Assembly: GCF_001425755.1 (NCBI RefSeq)
Contig: NZ_LMDH01000001.1
Location: 2,659,672 to 2,723,671 of the forward strand
Reading direction: 5' to 3'
DNA length: 64,000 nt
From: Aeromicrobium sp. Root344
GTDB lineage: Bacteria; Actinomycetota; Actinomycetes; Propionibacteriales; Nocardioidaceae
Below the pieces are notes generated by a model, which saw only the letters and a program-made list of their open reading frames with translations, had not been told where the DNA came from and did no database searches. Made by a program: the position numbers and the translations under genes. This document shows, piece by piece, positions 1 to 9,400 of the stretch. Each line of letters starts with the position of its first letter. Position 1 is the stretch's first letter.

Positions 1-40
1 TTGGGTCGGCAGGGGGCACTTCTCATTCATGAACCCAGCA

Positions 41-182
41 GAGTGAATCGAGTGGGCCCCTGACACGCGGCGCCTCAGTGCGGCGAAGCCGCCAGTCCAG
101 CGTCGCCGGACAAGGGATCCCGGCAGCTCGCTCCTCGTGAATAGGATCCCGGCAGCTCGTGAAAGCAGCGGAGTGAATCGAG
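41..182. repeat. Short direct repeats upstream of the anti-sigma gene end
   Basis: GGATCCCGGCAGCTCG occurs at 115-130 and again at 144-159, a 29-bp period. GAGTGAATCGAG occurs at 41-52 and 171-182. No convincing ORF is found in 1-192, so this stretch appears non-coding. The nested arrangement suggests a small degenerate intergenic repeat. Nothing links it to a mobile element, and what lies left of the window is unknown. Confidence 0.6.
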
Positions 183-192
183 AGCGGTGCTT

Positions 193-861
193 CTACAGCT
201 CCGTCTCGGTCAACGGCTCGGGCGACCCCGCGACCCGGATCTCGACACGGGCGATCGAGCCCTTCGGCACGGCGCTCGAGGTCGACAAGGACGTCGCCTT
301 GGGGCTCGTCGCGACCCACGACGCCGCGATCGTCTCGCGGCCGGACGTGTCGATGACGACGAGCTCGTACACGCGCTTGGCGCTGTAGCCGCTGGTGGCG
401 AGGTAGTGGCAGTTCCAGTCGAGCCGCGTGCCCCATGACTTCTTCTCGACCCGCAGGCTGGCGGTGATGATGCCCGGCTGCACCTCGCTCATCGCGGCGA
501 ACTGGCCAGACGGTGCGTCATCCGCCGACCCCACGGCGTACCCGGCGACGCCGAGGCCCAGGGCCGCAGCGACTCCCGCACCAGCGATCGCGAGGCGTAC
601 GCGACGCCGGCGACGCACGGCCGCCGTGGCCAGCCGGGTCACGAGGCCGTCGGACTCAGGCACCTCGACCGGCTCGAGCAGTGCGATCGCCTCGTCCTTG
701 CCCAGAGTCGCGAGGATGCCGGGCATGCCGGCGAGCTCGGCGACAGCGGCCGAGCAGGACGTGCACGTGGCCAGGTGCTCCTCGTACGCTCGTCGGTCGT
801 CGGGCCCGAGCTGGCCGAGGACGTACGCGGCGTCCCAGTCGTGGAACGGATCGTCGTTCAT
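193..861 (-). CDS. Anti-sigma factor, zf-HC2/RskA-like membrane protein
   Basis: Likely binds and inactivates the ECF sigma factor encoded just upstream, releasing it on an envelope or redox signal. The 222-residue product has an N-terminal zinc-type motif, H29-x3-C33-x2-C36, typical of ZAS anti-sigma factors. A basic stretch of five arginines precedes one membrane segment at about residues 88-110. The remaining ~110 residues are predicted extracytoplasmic and resemble RskA-type sensory domains. The start ATG overlaps the sigma gene stop by 4 nt, so the two are translationally coupled. The family assignment is sound; the signal sensed cannot be read from sequence. Confidence 0.88.
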   Translation of the reverse strand: MNDDPFHDWDAAYVLGQLGPDDRRAYEEHLATCTSCSAAVAELAGMPGILATLGKDEAIALLEPVEVPESDGLVTRLATAAVRRRRRVRLAIAGAGVAAALGLGVAGYAVGSADDAPSGQFAAMSEVQPGIITASLRVEKKSWGTRLDWNCHYLATSGYSAKRVYELVVIDTSGRETIAASWVATSPKATSLSTSSAVPKGSIARVEIRVAGSPEPLTETEL

Positions 862-1400
862 CGCGTGACACCTCTTTCCTGCATCGCGAGCCTGAGGGCA
901 CGGAGTGCGTAGTGCATGCGTGAGCGGACCGTCCCTTCGGGAATGCCCTCCTCGCGCGCGACCTCGGCGGCGGACCGGCCGAGGTAGTAGGCGTTGACGA
1001 CCGTCTGACGGTGCTCGGCGGACAGCGACCTGAGGGCGTCGGCCACCAGCCAGCGGTCGAGTGTGGCGTCGGTGCCGTCGCCGCGCAACGTCTCGGGCAG
1101 TCGCTCGCTCGTCACCTCGTGCAGATGGCGGGCGCTGCGCCGGTCGTCGATGACCAGGTTGCGGGCGACGGTGAACAGCCAGGCGCGCGATGCTGCATCG
1201 CCCTGCTCGAGGATGGCTGGGCGTCTCCACGCGCGGAACAGCGCCTCCTGCACCACGTCCTGGGCCAACGCCGGGTCGTACGTCAGCCGGGTGACGTAGC
1301 GCAGGAGGGCAGGCGCGTGCGCATCGTGCAGTGCACGCAACAGCTCGTCCTGGTCCTCGGGCATCGGTCCTCCAGCCCCTACAACGGGAAGCGCGGCCAT
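858..1400 (-). CDS. ECF RNA polymerase sigma factor
   Basis: Extracytoplasmic-function sigma factor of the SigK/SigL group that directs RNA polymerase to a small regulon. Region 2 is visible around DVVQEALFRAWRR and region 4 around AAEVAREEGIPEGTVRSRM, the helix-turn-helix that reads the -35 element. I start at the ATG at 1400 because GGAGAAGG lies about 8 nt upstream; a GTG at 1409 would add three residues but sits directly on that ribosome binding site. It overlaps the anti-sigma gene. The divergent lipoprotein gene at 1501 is a plausible target, as such sigma factors often control neighbouring secreted proteins, but no promoter was matched. Confidence 0.9.
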   Translation of the reverse strand: MAALPVVGAGGPMPEDQDELLRALHDAHAPALLRYVTRLTYDPALAQDVVQEALFRAWRRPAILEQGDAASRAWLFTVARNLVIDDRRSARHLHEVTSERLPETLRGDGTDATLDRWLVADALRSLSAEHRQTVVNAYYLGRSAAEVAREEGIPEGTVRSRMHYALRALRLAMQERGVTR

Positions 1401-1500
1401 TTCGTTCACCTTCTCCGTTCATTGAACGCCTCAGGCGTCCATCTCGTCCTCACAACAGGGGCGTGTCCGCGCCCCGCGAGATCGAGAACAGGTGATCGCC

Positions 1501-1986
1501 ATGAACAGCAGGCTCACACTGGCCGTGGCAGGCGGTTCGCTCGCCCTGCTCAGCCTGACGGCATGCGGAGGCTCCGACTCGGCCGGCGCGGTGCCGCCGA
1601 AGGGCTCGGTCATCGGTACGTCCGACAGCTCGCTCGGCACGATCGTCGTCGACGGCAAGGGCATGACCGCGTACGTGTTCGACAAGGACTCGCCGGGCTC
1701 AGGCAAGAGCGCGTGCACGGGGGAGTGCGTCGAGGAGTGGCCCGCGATCACGTCCTCGTCCGACCAGCCCAAGGTCGACGGGGTGACCGGCAAGGTCGGC
1801 ACGATCACGGGCAACGGTGGAGCCAAGCAGGTCACGCTCGACGGCAGGCCCTTGTACACGTACCACGACGACGGTGAGCCCGGCGACACCGAGGGCCAGG
1901 GCGCGGAGGGAGGCACGTGGTGGGTCGTGTCGCCCGCCGGGAAGAAGGTCACCGAGACGTCCGGCACCGGCGGCGGGGGCTACTGA
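1501..1986 (+). CDS. Lipoprotein with secreted Y-x4-D repeats (COG4315)
   Basis: The 161-residue protein begins with a lipoprotein signal peptide ending in the lipobox LTAC, so it should be anchored to the outer face of the membrane. Two copies of the secreted-repeat motif are visible: MTAYVFDKD followed by CTGECVEEWP, and PLYTYHDD followed by the GTWWVVSP end. This matches the family of small lipoproteins with Y-x4-D repeats (PF03640), whose biochemical role is not settled. I chose ATG 1501 over GTG 1492 because it gives a canonical signal peptide. It lies divergent to the ECF sigma/anti-sigma pair and may be under its control. Confidence 0.85.
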   Translation: MNSRLTLAVAGGSLALLSLTACGGSDSAGAVPPKGSVIGTSDSSLGTIVVDGKGMTAYVFDKDSPGSGKSACTGECVEEWPAITSSSDQPKVDGVTGKVGTITGNGGAKQVTLDGRPLYTYHDDGEPGDTEGQGAEGGTWWVVSPAGKKVTETSGTGGGGY

Positions 1987-2016
1987 GCGCTGGGGAGCCG
2001 ACGTATCGTCGAAGAC

Positions 2017-2307
2017 ATGTCGACCTTCACTGACGCCCAGATCGAAGAAGCCCTCGAGTCGCTGCCCGGCTGGTCACAAGAGGGCGAGGCGATCGTCCGA
2101 ACGTACGAGTTCGCTGACTTCCGCGCGGCGCTCACCTTCATGAACCGCGCGGCGGGCCCGGTCGAGGAGATGGACCACCACCCGGAGTGGACCAACGTCT
2201 ACAACCGGGTCGACATCCGGCTCACCAGCCACGACGTCGGCGGCGTCACCGGCCGCGACATCCAGCTCGCGAACGTCCTCGAGCGCGTGGCCGGGGCGGT
2301 GGCCTAG
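2017..2307 (+). CDS. Pterin-4a-carbinolamine dehydratase
   Basis: Dehydrates 4a-hydroxytetrahydropterin, supporting pterin recycling; in bacteria lacking aromatic hydroxylases the role may be moonlighting or molybdopterin-related. At 96 residues it has the usual family length. The DHHPEW segment matches the family's catalytic histidine motif, and the start and end fit the alpha/beta fold. A TATCGT -10 box ends 7 nt before the ATG, so the mRNA is probably leaderless. Its stop codon overlaps the convergent VKOR gene through the palindrome CTAG. Confidence 0.9.
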   Translation: MSTFTDAQIEEALESLPGWSQEGEAIVRTYEFADFRAALTFMNRAAGPVEEMDHHPEWTNVYNRVDIRLTSHDVGGVTGRDIQLANVLERVAGAVA

Positions 2308-2924
2308 GCCCAGAGGTCGCTGCCGAACTGGAACCAGATCGCCGAGATCACGGCGACGTACCAAAGGATGTTGATCAGCAGTGTCCACTCGGTCACGATC
2401 CGCGAGACCGGGTTGTCGGGGGCGTACGCACGCAGGTTTCGCGCGGTGACCCAGACGAAGATCGGGATCATGATGGTCCAGACCACCATGCAGTAGGGGC
2501 ACAGGCCGTGGATGTCGTAGATGCTCTGGTACTGCAGCCACGTGACGAACGCGATGCCGAAGATCACGCCGAGCTGGAGGCCCAGCCACACGAACCTCGG
2601 CAGCGTGACCCGAGCCAGCACGAGGACGCCGATCACCACGACGATCGCGAAGCCGGCAACACCGATGATCGGATTGGGGAAGCCGAACGCCGAGGCCTGG
2701 TCGGTGTTGATGACCTTGCCGCAGCCGACGATCGGGTTGATGTCACAGGACGTGCTGCCCGGCTTGCCGTCGGCGAGGTCCTGGAGGTAGTTGACCTTCT
2801 CGATGATGAGCCTCGCGGCGGAGAACAGGCCGATCGCTCCGCCGATCGTCAGCAGGAGCCCGAGCGCGCGGCTCGCGAGGGTGTCGTCGCCCGTGGTGTC
2901 GACGTCGTCGATCAGATCGGTCAT
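2304..2924 (-). CDS. Vitamin K epoxide reductase family membrane protein
   Basis: VKOR-family quinone reductase that would reoxidise a DsbA-like partner during disulfide formation in exported proteins. The 206-residue protein has several membrane helices. Two cysteine pairs are clear: the loop motif CDINPIVGC near residues 60-70 and the active-site CPYC near residue 140. I use ATG 2924, preceded by AGGA; a GTG at 2966 would add an unsupported N-terminus. No thioredoxin-like partner is fused or adjacent, so the partner must be elsewhere. It converges with the pterin dehydratase gene. Confidence 0.93.
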   Translation of the reverse strand: MTDLIDDVDTTGDDTLASRALGLLLTIGGAIGLFSAARLIIEKVNYLQDLADGKPGSTSCDINPIVGCGKVINTDQASAFGFPNPIIGVAGFAIVVVIGVLVLARVTLPRFVWLGLQLGVIFGIAFVTWLQYQSIYDIHGLCPYCMVVWTIMIPIFVWVTARNLRAYAPDNPVSRIVTEWTLLINILWYVAVISAIWFQFGSDLWA

Positions 2925-2985
2925 AACCGTGATCCTAGGGTGAGCGGGCAACCCGGGGTGGGGCACATCACTGGCGTAACCGGAT

Positions 2986-3023
2986 TATGTGAGTTAGAGT
3001 CTTCACATACCACCAGTATGTGA
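2986..3023. promoter_or_regulatory. Operator-like inverted repeats before the monooxygenase
   Basis: TCACATAC at 3003-3010 and GTATGTGA at 3016-3023 form a perfect 8-bp inverted repeat with a 5-nt spacer. A further half site TATGTGA lies at 2986-2992 and is itself inverted relative to the first arm. This is the layout expected for a dimeric TetR-type repressor. EthA-type monooxygenases are classically controlled by a TetR regulator (EthR), but no regulator gene adjoins here. Confidence 0.6.
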
Positions 3024-3032
3024 GAGGTCATC

Positions 3033-4511
3033 ATGAGCGCGGACACCACCACCCCCGAGCACGTCGACGTCATCATCGTCGGAGCTGGACTCTCCGGCAT
3101 CGGCGCGGCGTACCGGCTCCAGGAGCAGTGCCCCGGCAAGTCGTACGCGATCCTCGAGGCACGCGAGGCCGTCGGCGGCACGTGGGACCTGTTCCGCTAC
3201 CCGGGCATCCGCTCGGACTCCGACATGTACACGTTGAGCTTCCCGTTCCGCCCGTGGACCAACCGCAAGTCGATCGCTGACGGCGAGCACATCCGTGACT
3301 ACATCAGCGACGCCGCCGACGAGTTCGGCATCGCCGAGCACATCCAGTTCGGTCACCGCGTGGTCTCGGCGTCGTGGTCGTCGGAGGACGCGCGCTGGAC
3401 CGTGACGTCGCAGGTCGGCGACGCGCGCATCGTGCAGACCGCGTCGTTCCTCTACCTCTGCAGCGGCTACTACAACTACGACAAGGGCTTCCAGCCGGAG
3501 TTCCCCGGTCTCGACTCGTTCGACGGGCAGGTCGTGCACCCCCAGTTCTGGCCCGAGGACCTCGACTACGCCGGCAAGAAGGTCGTCGTGATCGGCAGTG
3601 GCGCGACGGCGGTGACCTTGATCCCGTCGATGGCGGAGGACGTCGAGCACATCACGATGCTGCAGCGCTCTCCGACCTACATCACGACGCTGCCGGCCGA
3701 GGACAAGCTCGCGCAGGTCATGCGCAAGGTGCTCCCGGCGAACCTCGCGCACCGGGCGGTCCGCCGCAAGAACGCGATCGTCACGATCGGCTTCTACCAG
3801 TTCTGCCGGCGCTTCCCGGCTGCGGCGACCAAGCTGCTGCTGGGCCGGGTCAAGCGCCAGCTGCCCGAGGGCGCCGACATGACGCACTTCACACCCCGCT
3901 ACAAGCCGTGGGACCAGCGCCTGTGCATCGTGCCCAACGGTGACCTGTTCCGGGTCATTCGCCGGGGCAAGGCGTCGATCGTCACCGACACGATCAAGAC
4001 GTTCACCCCCACCGGCATCGAGCTCGACTCCGGTCAGCACCTCGACGCCGACGTCGTCGTCACCGCCACCGGTCTGCAGGTCGTCGCGTTCGGCCAGCTC
4101 GAGATCGAGGTCGACGGCCAGCGCGTCGACCCGCACGAGGTCTATGTCTACAAGGGGCTGATGTTCAGCGGCGTGCCCAACCTTGCGTGGTGCGTCGGCT
4201 ACACCAACGCGTCGTGGACCCTGCGCGCCGACCTGTCGTCGCAGTACGTGTGTCAGTACCTCAATCACCTCGACGCCAAGGGCTACGCGTTCGGCATGCC
4301 CGACCCCAAGGGTGCGGCCGGGCAGGCACGGCCGATCCTCGACCTGACCTCGGGCTATGTCATGCGCGTCGCGGACCTGCTGCCGCAGCAGGGCACCAGC
4401 TCGCCGTGGACGATCCGGCAGAACTGGCTCCTCGACTCGTACGACATGAAGCGGACCGACCTGGAGCAGGACATGGTGTTTGAGAAGGCCACGGTGTCCG
4501 TCTCCGCCTGA
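3033..4511 (+). CDS. Flavin monooxygenase, EthA-like Baeyer-Villiger type
   Basis: NADPH- and FAD-dependent oxygenase that inserts oxygen next to ketones or oxidises sulfur groups. The FAD-binding GxGxxG is at residues 17-22. The Baeyer-Villiger fingerprint FxGxxxHxxxW is intact at residues 163-173. A second nucleotide motif, VVVIGSGATA, lies near residue 188. Its 492 residues match the length of mycobacterial EthA (about 490), and the C-terminal region also resembles it. A three-part inverted-repeat operator lies immediately upstream, so it is probably inducible. The natural substrate is unknown. Confidence 0.9.
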   Translation: MSADTTTPEHVDVIIVGAGLSGIGAAYRLQEQCPGKSYAILEAREAVGGTWDLFRYPGIRSDSDMYTLSFPFRPWTNRKSIADGEHIRDYISDAADEFGIAEHIQFGHRVVSASWSSEDARWTVTSQVGDARIVQTASFLYLCSGYYNYDKGFQPEFPGLDSFDGQVVHPQFWPEDLDYAGKKVVVIGSGATAVTLIPSMAEDVEHITMLQRSPTYITTLPAEDKLAQVMRKVLPANLAHRAVRRKNAIVTIGFYQFCRRFPAAATKLLLGRVKRQLPEGADMTHFTPRYKPWDQRLCIVPNGDLFRVIRRGKASIVTDTIKTFTPTGIELDSGQHLDADVVVTATGLQVVAFGQLEIEVDGQRVDPHEVYVYKGLMFSGVPNLAWCVGYTNASWTLRADLSSQYVCQYLNHLDAKGYAFGMPDPKGAAGQARPILDLTSGYVMRVADLLPQQGTSSPWTIRQNWLLDSYDMKRTDLEQDMVFEKATVSVSA

Positions 4512-4622
4512 GCCCGGGGGCGATGCGCCAGCTTGTCTGCGGGCAGTCCATGATGGTGGCTGCGCGTCGGGGGATCGCACCTGCTCTGGCGTGTCGCCAC
4601 GACCAGGTGCCTGGGGGAACGC

Positions 4623-5669
4623 ATGACCGACGCTGCCACGACCGAACCGAGCCAGCCCACCAACCGCCGACGGTTGCTCCTCGTCCTCGGAGCGGTCCTG
4701 ATCGTCGTGATCGCGCTCGTCGTGGGGTCGTTCCTGTACGCGGCCTCGGCAGCGAAGGGCAAGGCGTCGGACTACGACGACGCGTACGCCGCGTGGAAGG
4801 CCAAGGACAAGCCGGTCCTGCTCGCGGCGACCGCCAAGGTGCCGAGCACGACGTTTCCGATCAAGGGAGACGTCTACACCGCGAAGAGCCGGCGGTCACA
4901 GAAGCAGGGGTGTGATGCCGTGGCGGCATCGCGCAAGGACATCGCGGCCGCGGCCGACCGTCTGCCGACCATCGACGGCGGCGGGCTGCTCGGCACCGTC
5001 AGCTCGGACTACAGCGACGCCGGCGACCACTCGGTGAAGCGCCAGAAGGTCGTGAAGGCGTACGTCAAGCGGGCCTCTGCCGCGTTGGCGCAGATCGAAC
5101 GCGACTGCCGCTTCAACATCAAGGTCAACTCGACCTCCGCCGCCTACTCGAAGGTGTTCAACCAGGCCACGAAGTACCTCCTCAAGCGTGGGCAGTCCGA
5201 GGGCAATGGCAGCTGCACGAGCTTTGACACCTGTGTGTCGCCGCTCGCCTCGAAGAAGAACAAGTACGCCGACCTGCGGCTCAAGGCGACGCGCATGTAT
5301 GAGTCGACCGGATTGAAGCTGTGGACCTCGAGCGCGTGCACCGAGACGTCCTTCAAGACGGCCTGCCGCACGATCGGCCAGGCCTACACCGCATCGACCA
5401 AGCAGCAGCTCAAGAACTACCGGTACGTCCGCACGAGTCGTTCGGCCGTCAACAACCCGGGGATCTCGAAGGGCAACAAGAAGCTCGACAAGATCGCCGC
5501 GCAGGGGCAGAAGCGCATCAGGAAGGCTGTGCTGGCCCTTGGGCCGGCCTACGCCAAGGACAAGAAGGTGCGACGCTCGCCAGGCTGGACGGAGAACTTC
5601 TTCACGCTGTCGGCGCGGATCCTGCTGGACGACCTCGCGGACGAGCGGGCGGCGCTCGGCAAGCTTTAG
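4623..5669 (+). CDS. Membrane-anchored protein of unknown function
   Basis: I do not recognise a family. The 348-residue product has a short cytoplasmic N-terminus rich in threonine, then arginines and one strong membrane helix near residues 20-42. The remaining ~300 residues are predicted outside the cell, lysine- and alanine-rich and largely helical. Several cysteines could form disulfides. The topology resembles a type II anchored extracytoplasmic protein. Its stop overlaps the convergent nei2 gene by 4 nt (TTAG). No operon partner suggests a role. Confidence 0.75.
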   Translation: MTDAATTEPSQPTNRRRLLLVLGAVLIVVIALVVGSFLYAASAAKGKASDYDDAYAAWKAKDKPVLLAATAKVPSTTFPIKGDVYTAKSRRSQKQGCDAVAASRKDIAAAADRLPTIDGGGLLGTVSSDYSDAGDHSVKRQKVVKAYVKRASAALAQIERDCRFNIKVNSTSAAYSKVFNQATKYLLKRGQSEGNGSCTSFDTCVSPLASKKNKYADLRLKATRMYESTGLKLWTSSACTETSFKTACRTIGQAYTASTKQQLKNYRYVRTSRSAVNNPGISKGNKKLDKIAAQGQKRIRKAVLALGPAYAKDKKVRRSPGWTENFFTLSARILLDDLADERAALGKL

Positions 5670-6445
5670 GTCTGGCAGCGCGGGCACCAGAACGTGTTGC
5701 GCTCGGTGGTCGGCTGATCGCCGAGCGAGCCGCTGCGCAGCGGGGTGCCACACCGCCGGCAGCGCGCGCGCTCTCGCCCGTAGACCCAGCGCTCCTCGCC
5801 GTGGCGGGCACTGCCGGTGAACGATCGCTCGATGCGGGACTTGTTGACATCGAGCATCCTCTGGCCTCGTGAGATCACCCGTCGGACGTCGGCGATGTCG
5901 CCCACCGGCCGGGCCGGGGCGAGACCCATCAGGAACAGCAGCTCGTTGACGTACTCGTTGCCGAACCCGGCGACGTTGCGCTGGTCGAGCAGGGCGAGGA
6001 ACACCGGCCGGCCCGGATCGGCAGTGACGCGCCGGGCTGCCTCGTCGAGGTCGAAGTCAGGGCCCAGCAGATCGGGCCCGAGGTGGCCGACCACCGAGTC
6101 CTCGTCGGTGCGAGCCAGCACCTCGAGGATGCCGAGTGAGTAGCCCACGGTCTGCCACTCGTCATTCTCCAGCACCGCGCGTGCCGTGTGGCCCGGCCGA
6201 CGCCACGGGCTGCCGAGCCGGTAGACGTGCCAGGCGCCCTCCATCTTGAGGTGGGAGTGGATCGAGTGCTCGGGCGTGCGGATCAGCAGATGCTTGCCGC
6301 GGCTGACCACCTCGTCGACAGACGTGCCGGTGAGGTCGACCGTCGCCCAGGCGGGCACGCGGAAGTCGGTGCGCGTCAGCTCTCGGCCCGCGAGCGCCTT
6401 GTCCAGGTGGCGTGCGGTGCGCCAGACCGTGTCGCCCTCAGGCAT
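5666..6445 (-). CDS. nei2: Fpg/Nei-family DNA glycosylase (endonuclease VIII type)
   Basis: Base-excision repair enzyme that removes oxidised pyrimidines and nicks the resulting abasic site. The N-terminus MPEGDT carries the catalytic proline 2 and glutamate 3. The conserved lysine is in SRGKHLL. The C-terminus has a zinc finger, CRRC...CPRC. At 259 residues it fits the actinobacterial Nei2 group. It overlaps the end of lhr by 8 nt, so lhr and nei2 are cotranscribed, the same pairing seen in mycobacteria (Rv3296-Rv3297). This supports a shared DNA damage role. Confidence 0.92.
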   Translation of the reverse strand: MPEGDTVWRTARHLDKALAGRELTRTDFRVPAWATVDLTGTSVDEVVSRGKHLLIRTPEHSIHSHLKMEGAWHVYRLGSPWRRPGHTARAVLENDEWQTVGYSLGILEVLARTDEDSVVGHLGPDLLGPDFDLDEAARRVTADPGRPVFLALLDQRNVAGFGNEYVNELLFLMGLAPARPVGDIADVRRVISRGQRMLDVNKSRIERSFTGSARHGEERWVYGRERARCRRCGTPLRSGSLGDQPTTERNTFWCPRCQT

Positions 6446-9400
6446 CGAGGCGGAGGCCCTTGATCGTGCGCTCGAAACCCGCCTCGAGCAGCGCCTCGCC
6501 GAACGGTGTGCCGGCGACGGACTGTCCGTCGGCGGTCTCGATCGACAAGCGACTGATGCGCTTGGCGCGCACGGTGGTGGCGAGCGACGCTGCGGCGGCC
6601 GCCAGCCGTGCGGGCTGGTCGTCGAACATCAGGACCTTGCGCCCGCCGCGTTCGAGATAGGCGACGAGGCGACCGTCGTGGATCACCACGAGCGATCCGG
6701 CCTTGCGCGCCGGTCGGTGCCGGGTGCCCTCGTCGTCGGTGCTGCGTTCGGGCCACGGCAGCGCGGCGCCGAACGGGTTGGCCGGATCGGTCGCGGCGAG
6801 CGTGAGTGCCGCTGCATCGCTGGGCCGGTCGTCGTCGGTGACGTGACCGCGCATGCGGTCGACCGTGGCGGGAGCCGCGAACTGGGCCGCTCCGAGGGTC
6901 TCGATGTAATAGCCGCGGAGCACGGCTCCGGTCTGCTCGAGCTCGCGCAGGACGCGGTAGACGCCCGCGAACCCGCCGGGGGTCTGCTCGGCCATGACGG
7001 AGCCACGGGTCACCACCCCGTAGCGCCCGACCAGGGACTCGGTTCGAGCCAGCTGGAGGCTGGTCGGGTCGCTCGACGTCTCGGCGAGGGCGAACCACCG
7101 GCCGCTGACGGTCGGCGGTCCCTGCAGCGCGACTCGCGGGGCTCGCGCACGCCGGCCATGAATGCGGGCCCGGGGCGTGGGACGCGTCGTGCGGTGCGCG
7201 CCGCCACGACCGACGAGGGTGCGGACCGGCGCGAACGTGTCGTTGCTGACCCGGCCGGACCACACGAGGTCCCACAGGGCGTCAGCCAACGCGCCGTGGT
7301 CGTCGGTGCCGACCGTGTCGGCGAGCTGGCGGAACAGGAACGCGCCACCCCCGTCCAGGGCGTCGGCGATGGTCGCCTGCAGGGAGTCGGCCTCGGGCGG
7401 GGTCGTGCCGGCAGCACGGAGCACGAGGTCGGCCGGGTGCAGCTGGACCCAGCCGTCGTTGCCAGGAAGGGTGCCTGCACCCGACCACATGACCTCGCCC
7501 GCCGTCGTGAGCTCGTCGAGCATGGCCGGGGAGTAGTCGCGTACGCGTGCCGGGAGCACGAGCGACTCCCAGGCCGAGGCAGGCAGCGCCAGGCCGGCCA
7601 GCTGGTCGATCGCGGTCAGCACGCCGTCGGGCCCGCGGAGGTTGCCACCCACGCCCTGCCAGGACGGGAGGAAGCGGGCGTAGGTCACCGGGTCGACCGG
7701 TTCGACCTGGTGGCGCGCAGCGGCGAGCGAGCGGGAGCGCAGACGGCGCAGCACACCCGGCTCGACCCACTCGGTGCCGGTGGCCTGTGGCCGGAACTCG
7801 CCCTCGGTCAACCGACCGTCGCGCGAGAGGCGGCGCAGGACCTGGAGCACCACCGCGCTGCCGAGCCCGAACCGGGCGGCGGCCTCGTCGGTCGTGAACG
7901 GGCCGTGCGTGCGGGCGAAGCGTGAGAACAGATCGGTCAGCGGGTCAGCAGTGACTTCGAGGAACGCCTCGGGCACGCCCATCGGCACCACGACTCCCAG
8001 CGCGTCACGCAGGCGGCCGGCGTCCTCGACCACGGCCCAGCGCACCTCGCCGGCCATCGCCACCTCGATGACCCGTCGCGACTCCTGCAGCTCGCCGAGC
8101 CAGGTCGCGGCATGCATCGCGACCTCGGGCTGCAGCCGCGCGACAACCTCCGTGGTGGTGAGTGGGCCCAGCATGCGAAGCAGATCGGCGACGCCCTCGA
8201 CGTCCTTGGCCCGCCGGTCGTCGGTCAGGCGCTGCAGCTCGAGCTCGGTCTGCTCGATCACGGCGGGGTCGAGCAGCTCACGCAGCTCGGCGCGGCCCAG
8301 CAGCTCGGCGAGGAGGGTCGGGTCGAGCGTCAGCGCCGATGCCCGGCGCTCGGCCAACGGGGTGTCGCCTTCGTAGAGGAAGGCGGCGACATAGCCGAAC
8401 AGCAGGTTCTGGGCGAACGGCGAGGCGCGCTCGGTCGTGACCTCGGCGATCTGGACCTCTCGCGACGCCAGCCGCGTGGTCAGCGCCATCAACGCCGGCA
8501 GGTCATAGACGTCCTGGAGGCACTCGCGGGCCGTCTCGAGCAGGATCGGGAACGTCGGGTGGTTGCGGGCCACGTCGAGCAGCTGGGCCGACCGTTGGCG
8601 CTGCTGCCACAGCGGCGCCCGGGACCCGGGGTTGCGCCGGGGCAGGAGCAGGGCCCGTGCGGCGCACTCGCGAAATCGCGAGGCGAACAGCGCCGAGCCG
8701 CCGACCTCTTCGGTGACGATCTTGTCGAGGTCGTCGGTGTCGAACACGAACAGGTCGGCTCCCGGGGGCTCGACCTCGGTGTCGGGGATGCGAGCGACGA
8801 TCCCGTCGTCGCTCGCCACGACGGATCCGTCCATGCCGTAGCGCTCGACGATGCGGGCACCGATCGCGAGAGCCCACGGGGCATGGACGCGCCGGCCGAA
8901 CGGGGAATGCAGGACGACCCGCCAGTCGCCCAGCTCGTCGCGGAACCGCTCGACGACCAGCGTGCGGTCGGACGGGACCTGACCCGTGGCCTCCTTCTGG
9001 TCGCGGAGGTAGGCCGCGAGGTTGTCGGACGCCTGACGGCCGAGGCCGAGAGCTGACGTGCGCTCCGCCAGCTTGGCGGGCGAGAGACTCGATGCCTCGC
9101 GGACGAAGCCGCCGATCGCCTCGCCGAGCTCATAGGGCCGGCCGACCGCGTCGCCCTTCCAGAACGGCAGCCGAGCGGGTTGGCCGAACGCCGGTGTGAC
9201 GATGACCCGGTCGTGGGTGATCTCCTGGATGCGCCAGCTCGTGGCGCCCAGGGCGAAGACGTCGTTGATGCGCGACTCGTAGACCATCTCCTCGTCGAGC
9301 TCGCCGACCTTGCGGCTGGCGCCGGAGTCGTCGGTGCCTGCGGCGAGGTTGACCGAGAACATGCCACGATCGGGGATCGTGCCTCCGCTGGTGACCGCGA

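Noticed and set aside
3003-4580. 525-codon minus-strand frame opposite the monooxygenase
   Set aside because: The opposite strand encodes an intact FAD protein with Baeyer-Villiger fingerprint; this frame has no motifs.
6246-7925. Long plus-strand open frame opposite lhr
   Set aside because: It is antisense to strongly conserved helicase sequence, is rich in arginine and glycine, and has no recognisable domain. It is a GC-bias shadow.
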